Assembly (NCBI GenBank): GCA_964589785.1
Contig: CAZPUQ010000002.1
Span: forward strand, 186,001-250,000
Source of the DNA: JAGVSR01 sp964589785
GTDB lineage: Bacteria > Pseudomonadota > Alphaproteobacteria > Rhizobiales > Hyphomicrobiaceae
Length of the DNA: 64,000 bases
Direction: 5' to 3'
Of the stretch, positions 19,332 through 26,386 are shown one piece after another. The position numbers and the translations under genes are program-made. How positions within the stretch are numbered: position 1 is the first letter of the stretch; each line of letters begins with the position of its first letter. Under the pieces are notes generated by a model, which saw only the letters and a list, made by a program, of their open reading frames with translations, had not been told where the DNA came from and made no database searches.

Positions 19332-19988
19332 TCAGCGGCCAGAGGCGAGCCGCTGCAGAGCGGAAACGTCGATGAGTGTCAGCTCGCCCCGTGCCGTCGC
19401 AATCCAGCCGCGGCGCTGGAACTCGAGGAGCTGGCGACTGACGACCTCGCGCGCGGTGCCGAGCTCCGAGGCGAGCTGCTGGTGCGTCATCGCCACGCGG
19501 CCGGCCGGGCCCGACAACTCTATGAGGCGCTGGGCGAGGCGGATGTCGATGCGCGAGAACGCCACCTCCTCGATCAGCTTGAAGAGGTCGGCCATGCGGC
19601 TGCTGAGCGCGGCGAACACGAAGCGGCGGAAGTCGGCCGAGCGCGAGATGGCCGCGTCGAAGGCCTCACGCGGGATCACTGCCGCCTCGACGGCGGTCTC
19701 CGCGACGCCCTCCGCCTGATAGAGATCGTCGCCGATGAGGCAGGCCGTCGTCATGGCGCAGCTCTCGCCCGCCGAGACGCGATAGAGGACGATCTCGCGG
19801 CCCGACTCCGATGTCTGGTGAACCCGCACCGTGCCCGCGAGCAGAAGCAGATAGGTCTGCGGGGCCTGGCCGGGTCCGAACACGACGGTGCCGGAGGGGA
19901 GCGAGACGACGCGGCTCGACGTCTGGATGAGCGCCAGCGTCTCGGGCGGCAGGCGCTTCAGCTCGGCAAACTGATCGGTCCAGGGCAT
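19332..19988 (-). CDS. Crp/Fnr-family transcriptional regulator without FNR cysteines
   Basis: Regulator of 218 residues: N-terminal cyclic-nucleotide-binding-like beta roll (about 20-120), dimer helix, and C-terminal winged helix with MTHQQLASELGTAREVVSR. The recognition helix carries E181, S184 and R185, the E-x-x-S-R pattern of FNR/DNR proteins that read TTGAT-N4-ATCAA. There is no N-terminal cysteine cluster for an iron-sulfur centre, so any oxygen or NO sensing must be by other means. It follows the CDGSH gene by 28 bp on the same strand and is probably co-transcribed with it; a TTGAT-type site lies upstream of that gene. Confidence 0.88.
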   Translation of the reverse strand: MPWTDQFAELKRLPPETLALIQTSSRVVSLPSGTVVFGPGQAPQTYLLLLAGTVRVHQTSESGREIVLYRVSAGESCAMTTACLIGDDLYQAEGVAETAVEAAVIPREAFDAAISRSADFRRFVFAALSSRMADLFKLIEEVAFSRIDIRLAQRLIELSGPAGRVAMTHQQLASELGTAREVVSRQLLEFQRRGWIATARGELTLIDVSALQRLASGR

Positions 19989-20016
19989 CGGGCCGGCCTC
20001 TGCTCGCGAACGGCGC

Positions 20017-20259
20017 TCAGATCATGTTGTGGGAGCCGTCGCAGTAGGGCTCGTCGTCGGTCGCCTTGCAGCCGCAGATGTTGAACGTGCCGGACGTGGG
20101 GGCCGTGAAGGCCATGGGCTCGATGCCGGTCTCCTTGTGGGCGCCGTCGCAGAACGGCTGGCGCTTGGAGCGGCCGCAGCGGCAGTACCAGTAGGTTTTG
20201 CCCTCGACGAGGTCGACCTGGTAGGGCCCTTTCTGGGCGACGATGGGTTCTTCGGCCAT
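20017..20259 (-). CDS. CDGSH iron-sulfur domain protein, two motifs
   Basis: Protein of 80 residues with two CDGSH-type 2Fe-2S motifs: CRCGRSKRQPFCDGAH and CGCKATDDEPYCDGSH. Each gives three Cys and one His ligand. Bacterial two-motif members are soluble redox or cluster-carrier proteins; precise role unknown. The ATG at 20259 is used since GAGGA lies just before it; a TTG five codons upstream is less likely. Likely first gene of a transcript with the Crp/Fnr regulator, consistent with a redox-related function. Confidence 0.88.
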   Translation of the reverse strand: MAEEPIVAQKGPYQVDLVEGKTYWYCRCGRSKRQPFCDGAHKETGIEPMAFTAPTSGTFNICGCKATDDEPYCDGSHNMI

Positions 20260-20418
20260 GTGGTCCTCGTTCAAGGTGCCCGCGGCCCGCTATGGCCGCC
20301 GGTATCTTTCTCATGGTGTATCGTGTTGCATCCCGAGGGGTAGCCTCTCCGGCGCCTCGGGACAAGGCACCGGCAACGGGCTCGCCCGACCACATCGCCG
20401 ATCCGCGGCAACGTGGCG

Positions 20419-20432
20419 TTGATCGAGATCAG
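20419..20432. promoter_or_regulatory. FNR/DNR-type binding site
   Basis: TTGATCGAGATCAG, one base off the FNR/DNR consensus TTGAT-N4-ATCAA. It lies in the divergent region between the CDGSH gene (start 20259) and the DUF2946 gene (start 20540). The nearby Crp/Fnr protein has the matching recognition residues. The same 280-bp region also holds an 8-bp inverted repeat TCCCGAGG/CCTCGGGA (20331-20338 and 20355-20362) of unknown use, and no gene. Confidence 0.5.
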
Positions 20433-20539
20433 ATCAGTTAGGGTGTGGCCGCCATATCACAAGGCGCCGCGTTGACCTGTCCGTATATTGCTAAAGCCCG
20501 AACCCCTGCTTAGCTTGCCGAAGCTCGAGGGGGGCTCCC

Positions 20540-20920
20540 GTGCACAGACGTGCCGCCGTCAGACTCATCCTGCTCATTGTCGTGGCTCTGCGCAGCCTAG
20601 TCCCGGCTGGGTTCATGCTGCAGGCCTCCGAGGCCTCTGCCGGGTCGTTTGAAATCGTCGTCTGCACAAGCAGCGGCACGAAGCTGCTGAGCTTCGACGA
20701 CAACGGCGCCCCCGTTACGCCAGCATCCAAGTCGCAGCCCCTGGAACAGGGTATTTGCCCGTTCGCCGGCGTGGTCGCGCTGGCACCTGGAAAACTGCCG
20801 GCGCTTGGCGACCAGGTCGCGTATGCGGCGGTCACCTACGCGCTTGCGGTTGCGCTGTTTGCGGAAACGCCAAAGCCCGGGGCCACGTCCGCGCGCGGCC
20901 CCCCGTCCGACTTGGTCTGA
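20540..20920 (+). CDS. DUF2946 family exported protein
   Basis: Protein of 126 residues. An N-terminal hydrophobic segment LILLIVVALRSLVPAGFML carries the L-R-x-L-V-P-x-G-F-M block that defines DUF2946, followed by EIVVCTSSG and a CPFA motif with a second hydrophobic stretch and a R-G-P-P end. Members are small membrane or periplasmic proteins commonly encoded beside TonB-dependent receptors, often in copper-related loci; function is not known. Here a TonB-dependent receptor starts 88 bp downstream on the same strand. Confidence 0.75.
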   Translation: MHRRAAVRLILLIVVALRSLVPAGFMLQASEASAGSFEIVVCTSSGTKLLSFDDNGAPVTPASKSQPLEQGICPFAGVVALAPGKLPALGDQVAYAAVTYALAVALFAETPKPGATSARGPPSDLV

Positions 20921-21008
20921 TCAACGCGTTCCGTCGGTGACCGCGCCGCTCTCCGTTCGATGGGAGCGCGCCTGTCGCCCGCTTCAGATCTCATTCGGAC
21001 ATTGCATC

Positions 21009-23279
21009 ATGTTGCCTTCGTTCTGGCCGGCCATGCACCGGCTGTCCTCGTCCATTCGTCCCTTGGCCCTCGCCGGCTCATTGGCCCTCGCGGCGATGCT
21101 CTCGGCAAATTCTTCTTCGGCGCAAGAGGCGGCACCGGTGCCCAACGAGCTGCCCGAGGTGCAGGTCGAGACGAGCATCCCCAAGCCTTCGAAGCCGAAG
21201 AAATCCGAGCCGAAGAAATCCCAGCCGACGAAGGCGGCGAAAGCCATGCCCGCCGCGTCGAGCGCGCCACCGGCTCCACCGCCCATCGAGCCTGTGGCTG
21301 GACCCCTGCCAGCGCCAGGAACCCGCTCGGGAAGCCTCACGGTGCCGACGACGGCCGAGGCCACGGCCGAGATCGATCGCACGCCGGGCGGCGTCGAGGT
21401 CGTGCCCGACACCGCCTTCCGGAACACGCCAGCCAACACGATCAAGGACGCGCTCGGCTGGGTGCCGGGCGTCATCGTCCAGCAGAAGTGGGGCCCCGAT
21501 GCCCGAGTGTCGATCCGAGGTTCGGGTCTGACGCGGAATTACGGCAATCGCGGCATCAACGTCTTCATGGACGGCATTGCAATCAACACATCGGACGGAT
21601 TGTTCGATCTCTTTGAGATCGATCCGTCGGCCTATCGCTATGTCGAGGTCTTCAAGGGCGCCAATGCGCTGCGGTTCGGTGCCAACTCGCTCGGCGGCGC
21701 GATCAACTTCGTGACCCCCACGGGCTATGATGCCGATCTGCTGGGCGTGCGCGTCGATGTCGGCAGCTTCGGTTTCGTGAAGGCCGCCGTGAACTCAGGC
21801 GGCGTGTCGGGTCCCGTCGACTATTTCATCAACGTATCGGCCTACCGCGAGGACGGGTACCGCGAGCACAGCGAACAGGACATGGTGCGCCTCAATGCCA
21901 ATCTCGGCTACCGCCTGTCGGAAAACGCCGAGACGCGCTTCTATGTGAACGCCAATACCTGGAACGGGGAACTGCCCGGCGAAGTGACGAAGGACGCGGC
22001 TCTGCGCTCGCCGAAGGCGGCCAATCCAGAATGGGTGCGCCTCGATCAGCAACGCAACATCGATTCCGTGCGGGTCGCCAACAAGACCACGCTGCGTTCC
22101 GATTCCACCATGGTTGAGCTCGGCATCTTCACGCATCAGCGCCACGTGGACCATCCGATCTACGAGTACCTCGACTACGAAGTGTCCGACTATGGCGGGT
22201 TCGTTCGCGCGACCGACGAACGGCTGATCGGGGGATTTCGCAACCGTTTCATTGTCGGCGCCAACATTCTCAACGGCACCTTCGACTACCGCCAGTACGT
22301 CAACGAGGGCGGGTCGAAAGGCGCGCTGACGACGTCGCAGGAGTGGGAAGCTCAGAACTATTCGGCCTACGCCGAGAACAGCTTTTTCGTAACACCCACC
22401 GTTGCGCTCGTTGCCGGCACTCAGTTCATGCACGCCGTTCGCGAGCAACGGGACCGCTTCTTCGACGATCCGGTCTGGGATACGCAGCCCGACGACTCGG
22501 GGCGTCGCGCATTCGATCTCTGGAGTCCCAAGGTCGGCCTGCTCTGGGACGTCGATCCAGCATGGCAAGTGTTTGCCAACGTGTCGCGCAGCGGCGAGGC
22601 GCCGACCTTCGATGTGAACTCGTTCACATCGCCGGCCAGCTCGAATGTCGAGGCGCAGACCGCCACGACCTACGAGATCGGCACGCGCGGCAGCAGGCCG
22701 GACGTCTGGTGGGATCTTTCACTCTATCGGGCCGAGCTCAGGGACGAGCTGCAGTGCCTGACCACGGCCCCATGGGCACCCTGCACCGTCGTGAATGCGG
22801 ATCGCACCGTGCACCAAGGCATTGAAGCGGGGCTGGGGCTCGCCTTTCTGTCGTCGACTTTCGACCGGGATGACCGCTTCTGGTTCAATCTGGTCTACAC
22901 CTACAACGACTTCTTCTTCGATGGCGACGCGACGTGGGGCGACAACCGCCTTCCCGGCGTGCCGCCGCACTATCTCCGTGCGGAAATACTCTACCGGCAT
23001 CCGAACGGCTTTTACGCCGGTCCGAATGTCGAATGGATGCCGCAGGAGTACTTCGCCGACAACGCCAACAGCCTGACGGTCGACCCGTATGCGTTGTTGA
23101 ATTTCCGCATGGGCCGCGAGCAGGACAAGGGCTGGTCCGGCTACGTCGAAGGCCGCAATCTGCTCGACGAGCGCTACATCTCCACGACCATCACGGCGGG
23201 AACGGCAACCCCTGCGTCGGAACTCTTCAATCCGGGCATCGGCCGCGCCGTCTACGGCGGCGCCCGCTACACATGGTGA
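21009..23279 (+). CDS. TonB-dependent outer-membrane receptor
   Basis: Receptor of 756 residues from ATG 21009 (ATG 21033 is also possible). A signal peptide ends near SSSAQEA, followed by a Pro/Lys-rich linker, then a plug domain from about residue 150 (NTIKDALGWVPGVIVQQKWG, SIRGSGLTRNYGNRGINVFMDGIAIN, VEVFKGANALRFGANSLGGAINF) and a 22-strand-type barrel ending in GGARYTW with a C-terminal aromatic residue. The plug resembles FecA-type receptors for iron chelates; substrate cannot be assigned, and the DUF2946 neighbour leaves copper open. No FecIR-type regulator is encoded nearby. Confidence 0.88.
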   Translation: MLPSFWPAMHRLSSSIRPLALAGSLALAAMLSANSSSAQEAAPVPNELPEVQVETSIPKPSKPKKSEPKKSQPTKAAKAMPAASSAPPAPPPIEPVAGPLPAPGTRSGSLTVPTTAEATAEIDRTPGGVEVVPDTAFRNTPANTIKDALGWVPGVIVQQKWGPDARVSIRGSGLTRNYGNRGINVFMDGIAINTSDGLFDLFEIDPSAYRYVEVFKGANALRFGANSLGGAINFVTPTGYDADLLGVRVDVGSFGFVKAAVNSGGVSGPVDYFINVSAYREDGYREHSEQDMVRLNANLGYRLSENAETRFYVNANTWNGELPGEVTKDAALRSPKAANPEWVRLDQQRNIDSVRVANKTTLRSDSTMVELGIFTHQRHVDHPIYEYLDYEVSDYGGFVRATDERLIGGFRNRFIVGANILNGTFDYRQYVNEGGSKGALTTSQEWEAQNYSAYAENSFFVTPTVALVAGTQFMHAVREQRDRFFDDPVWDTQPDDSGRRAFDLWSPKVGLLWDVDPAWQVFANVSRSGEAPTFDVNSFTSPASSNVEAQTATTYEIGTRGSRPDVWWDLSLYRAELRDELQCLTTAPWAPCTVVNADRTVHQGIEAGLGLAFLSSTFDRDDRFWFNLVYTYNDFFFDGDATWGDNRLPGVPPHYLRAEILYRHPNGFYAGPNVEWMPQEYFADNANSLTVDPYALLNFRMGREQDKGWSGYVEGRNLLDERYISTTITAGTATPASELFNPGIGRAVYGGARYTW

Positions 23280-23293
23280 TGATCGAGCGCGGT

Positions 23294-23320
23294 CGGCGTC
23301 ACTCACACGGTCAGACGCCG
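23294..23320. terminator. Inverted repeat between convergent genes, possible terminator
   Basis: CGGCGTC (23294-23300) and GACGCCG (23314-23320) form a 7-bp stem with a 13-base loop between the ends of the receptor gene and soxZ. No T-run follows, so termination is only suggested by position. Confidence 0.3.
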
Positions 23321-23342
23321 ATTGCGTGAGCCGGGATCCGGG

Positions 23343-23666
23343 CTAGCCGACGAAGAGCGGGCTGCGCTCGACCGTGGTCTGGCCGGTATCGTCCTCCCAG
23401 GTGAAGACGAACTCTCCGGGGCCGGGCACGCGCATGTGGAAGGCGACGAAGGGATTGGAGGAGATCCCCGGCCCGAACTCCGCCCGGAAGATCGTGATGC
23501 GGCCGAACGTTACCGTGAGCGACTTGATGATGTTGCGCGGGATCACCCGGCCGTTGGCGTCCTTCCGGTTGCCCGTCTCCATGACGTGGTTGATGAGGGC
23601 ACGGATTTCGATGACGTCGCCGACGTTCGTCTTCTCGGGCAGCTTGATGCGGGTCTTGGCGGCCAT
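23343..23666 (-). CDS. soxZ: Thiosulfate oxidation carrier subunit SoxZ
   Basis: Protein of 107 residues, the SoxZ length, forming the SoxYZ heterodimer that carries sulfur intermediates in the periplasm. The start MAAKTRIKLPEKTNVGDVIEIR (23666) is the conventional one; the blocks HVMETGNRKDANGRVIPRNI, FGPGISSNPF and FTWEDDTG are SoxZ signatures. As usual it has no signal peptide and is expected to travel with SoxY. It lies 17 bp after soxY. Confidence 0.93.
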   Translation of the reverse strand: MAAKTRIKLPEKTNVGDVIEIRALINHVMETGNRKDANGRVIPRNIIKSLTVTFGRITIFRAEFGPGISSNPFVAFHMRVPGPGEFVFTWEDDTGQTTVERSPLFVG

Positions 23667-23683
23667 GGTCTCCTCAACGGCCT

Positions 23684-24301
23684 TCACTCGATGCCACAGC
23701 CGCCGATCGTCACCTCGATCTTGCGCAGCGCGATCAGCACCTCGCCGGTGCTCGCCTCCGCGATCGCCACCACGTCCTGCGTGCGCGCCAGCCGCATGCG
23801 ACCGGCGACGGCGGCCTTGCCTGACGCGGGAACGAGATGGAACGTGGCGACGAGCGCCTGGGGGTTGGCGGTCGACAAAAGGTAGAGCTTGCGGACGTAG
23901 TCGGCATCCGTCATCGGGCTCTCGACCGAGATCTTGTAGGGCACGACGTTGCCGTTCTCCGCGAGATCGGGGAGTTCGAGCGTCAGCGTCTCGCCCTCGA
24001 TCGGCTCTGCATCCTGCAGAATGGTGTTGAGCACGTCCTCGAACTGGGCCGAGTGCACCATGCCCGAGGAGGGCGGCGCGCGGCTGACGGGGTCTGGGGG
24101 CGCCGGTCCGTCAGCGGACGGCGCGGTCGTTTCGGCCAAGACCGGCCGGTGCAGGATCGCGAGGAGCGCAGCCGCCGCCGTCCCGCCGAGCACGAAATCG
24201 CGGCGGCTGCGGACGGTGACGGTACGGGTCGGCTGCAATGCGGAATCGTCCGGTCGGTTTATCCTGGCGATCCTTATCACATGCGAATGGTCCACTTCCA
24301 T
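23684..24301 (-). CDS. soxY: Thiosulfate oxidation carrier protein SoxY
   Basis: Protein of 205 residues with a twin-arginine signal (RSRRDFVLGGTAAAALLAIL) and the SoxY domain. The swinging-arm cysteine to which thiosulfate-derived sulfur is attached is C202 in IGGCGIE. SoxY usually ends at GGCG or GGCGG; the last two residues here, I-E, are an unusual tail. The segment between the signal and domain is Pro/Ala-rich. Divergent from soxS; expected operon soxYZ. The start (24301) could be a little further in, as the first 30 residues precede the Tat motif. Confidence 0.92.
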   Translation of the reverse strand: MEVDHSHVIRIARINRPDDSALQPTRTVTVRSRRDFVLGGTAAAALLAILHRPVLAETTAPSADGPAPPDPVSRAPPSSGMVHSAQFEDVLNTILQDAEPIEGETLTLELPDLAENGNVVPYKISVESPMTDADYVRKLYLLSTANPQALVATFHLVPASGKAAVAGRMRLARTQDVVAIAEASTGEVLIALRKIEVTIGGCGIE

Positions 24302-24421
24302 GGCAAGCCTTTGCCGTCCGGATTACGTCTCGGTTAGGTTTTCGGCGATCCCTTCTCAGGTCGCCTTGCCGCTGCTACGGTTCCGGCATTCCTTGCCCGA
24401 CGCCCGACGGAGCTCGCGACC

Positions 24422-24850
24422 GTGCGCCTTCTGTCCCTGATCCTTGCCGCTGTCCTCCCCGCGTTCGTTGGGGCGGCGGGCCATGCCGCGGGACCTGCGA
24501 TGGCTCCCGGAAAAGCCGCGACGCCGGACGGTTTCGTCGTGCAGGCCCGAGCCGATGGCGTCTCGCTCGTCATGGTCGACGATCCCGCCTGCACCTACTG
24601 CATCCGCTGGAACAAGGAGGTGGGCCGTGGCTACGCGCGCACGGCGGAAGGCCGCGCCGCGCCCCTGCGCCGCGTACGGCGCAACGCCGGCGTCCTGTCG
24701 TCCTTTGCCCCGGTCGTCTACACGCCGACGTTCATTCTCGTGCGCAACGGCCGCGAGGTGGGCCGCATCACCGGGTATCCGGGCCAGCTCCACTTCTGGG
24801 AGGAGCTGTCGGGCCTGATGTCGGCCGCCGGCATCGCGAAGCGCGGTTGA
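24422..24850 (+). CDS. soxS: SoxS-type periplasmic thioredoxin-like protein
   Basis: Exported thiol-disulfide protein of 142 residues with a signal peptide ending near GHAAG and the redox pair C57-T-Y-C60 followed by IRWNKEVG, the SoxS arrangement. SoxS keeps SoxY reduced and active in the periplasm. The start is GTG 24422, preceded by GGAG. It reads away from soxYZ and lies 11 bp before the soxF start, so the two are probably co-transcribed. Confidence 0.82.
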   Translation: MRLLSLILAAVLPAFVGAAGHAAGPAMAPGKAATPDGFVVQARADGVSLVMVDDPACTYCIRWNKEVGRGYARTAEGRAAPLRRVRRNAGVLSSFAPVVYTPTFILVRNGREVGRITGYPGQLHFWEELSGLMSAAGIAKRG

Positions 24851-24861
24851 AGGGAGCGCCC

Positions 24862-26193
24862 ATGGGCCTCACGCGCCGGCAATTCGGGGTGGGGCTGGCA
24901 CTCGCTGCCGCCGGATCGCTTGCGCGTCCGGTGCGGGCGCTGGGCGCGGCCAAGGTCGTCGTCGTCGGGGGTGGCGCGGGAGGCGCCACCGTCGCCGGAC
25001 ACCTGAAGCGTCTGGCACCAGAGCTCGACGTCACGCTCATCGAGCCTCAGATCAAATATACGAGCTGCTTCTTCTCCAATGCCTACATCGGCGGCCTCTA
25101 CGGCTGGAACGAACTGACCCACGGCTACCGGGGGATTGCGGCGCTCGGCGTCACGCTCGTCCACGAGCGCGCCGTGGCCATCGACACGGCGAAGCGCACC
25201 GTGACCCTCAGGTCCGGAAAGGTGCTCGACTACGACCGGCTCGCTGTCGCACCCGGCATCGACTTCAAGTGGGAGGCCATCGCCGGCTATTCGGAGAAGG
25301 TCGCCGAAACGATGCCGCATGCCTGGCGCGGCGGCAGCCAGTCGGTCGCGCTGCGCCGACGGCTGGAGAAGATGGAGGATGGCGGCACCGTCGTCATCGC
25401 CGTGCCGAAGGTGCCTTACCGCTGCCCGCCGGGGCCTTACGAACGCGCCTGTGTCATTGCCAATTACCTCAAGGCGGCCAAGCCGAAATCGAAGGTCGTC
25501 ATCCTCGATGCCAACATGACGTTCTCGAAGCAGGCTGCGTTCCAGGAGGCCTTCGACCGCTATTACAAGGATACGATCGAGCTGAACCTCACGAACGACA
25601 TCGACGACTTCGCGGTTGAGCGCGTGGATGCCGCCGACGGCGAGGTGCGCACGAAGTCGGGGCTCTCCATCCGCGCGGCGGTCGCCAACATCATCCCGCC
25701 GCAGACGGCCGGCCGCATTGCGGTCGAGGCCGGACTTGCCGATCCCGACTGGTGCCCGATCCGGGCCGAGAACTTTGCCTCCGCCAAGGCCGGCGACGTC
25801 TATGTCCTGGGCGACTCCGCCATCGCGACGGACATGCCGAAGTCGGCCTATTCCGCCCACAGCCAGGGCCTTGCCGTCGCCACCGACATCGCGGCCGACC
25901 TGGAGGCGAAGCCGCGCGAGCCGGCCCGTTACCGCAACACGTGCTGGTCGATCGTGGCCCCCGACGATGCCATCAAGATCGGCGCCGACTACGCTCCGGG
26001 CCTCCTGGCGGCGGACAAGCCCGGTCTCGTCGCCGCCAATGCGTTCGTCTCCAAGACCGGCGAGAGCGCGGCCGAGCGCAAGGCCGTCTTCGACGAGGCC
26101 TTCGCCTGGTACCCGACGCTCGTCTCGCAAATCTTCAACAAGGAGGTGCGCGGCGCCGCGCACCCGGTCAAGTCCGGCAACCTCGGCCGGTGA
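24862..26193 (+). CDS. soxF: Flavocytochrome-c sulfide dehydrogenase flavoprotein subunit, SoxF/FccB
   Basis: FAD protein of 443 residues with a twin-arginine signal (LTRRQFGVGLALAAAGSLA), consistent with export after cofactor loading. A Rossmann FAD motif VVVVGGGAGGATVAGHLK, the flavin-linking/redox cysteine region TSCFFSNAYIGGLYGW, and VPYRCPPGPYERACVIANYL match FccB/SoxF, which oxidise sulfide or stimulate the Sox system. The C-terminal flavocytochrome c sulfide dehydrogenase domain is complete. No cytochrome subunit (FccA/SoxE) follows. ATG 24862 has GGGAG just upstream. Confidence 0.9.
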   Translation: MGLTRRQFGVGLALAAAGSLARPVRALGAAKVVVVGGGAGGATVAGHLKRLAPELDVTLIEPQIKYTSCFFSNAYIGGLYGWNELTHGYRGIAALGVTLVHERAVAIDTAKRTVTLRSGKVLDYDRLAVAPGIDFKWEAIAGYSEKVAETMPHAWRGGSQSVALRRRLEKMEDGGTVVIAVPKVPYRCPPGPYERACVIANYLKAAKPKSKVVILDANMTFSKQAAFQEAFDRYYKDTIELNLTNDIDDFAVERVDAADGEVRTKSGLSIRAAVANIIPPQTAGRIAVEAGLADPDWCPIRAENFASAKAGDVYVLGDSAIATDMPKSAYSAHSQGLAVATDIAADLEAKPREPARYRNTCWSIVAPDDAIKIGADYAPGLLAADKPGLVAANAFVSKTGESAAERKAVFDEAFAWYPTLVSQIFNKEVRGAAHPVKSGNLGR

Positions 26194-26386
26194 TGCCGCC
26201 ACCGCTGCGAATATGATGCTGCAACTTGATCCGCCAGAGGTTGTGTCCGGTCGCAGCCCCCGGTAGTTAAGTCGTTGCGATGACTTTGGCTGCCATGGCT
26301 TTGCGGTAACGCGTCGCCGGCCTGTGCGGGGATGTCGTGGCGGCAGCAACAACGACGCTCGTGCGTTCTGGCGGGAGGATCGGCGC

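Noticed and set aside
20275..20539. Cobalamin or other riboswitch ahead of the DUF2946 and receptor genes
   Set aside because: The conserved cobalamin-box and core segments were not found; only an 8-bp inverted repeat and the FNR-type site are visible.
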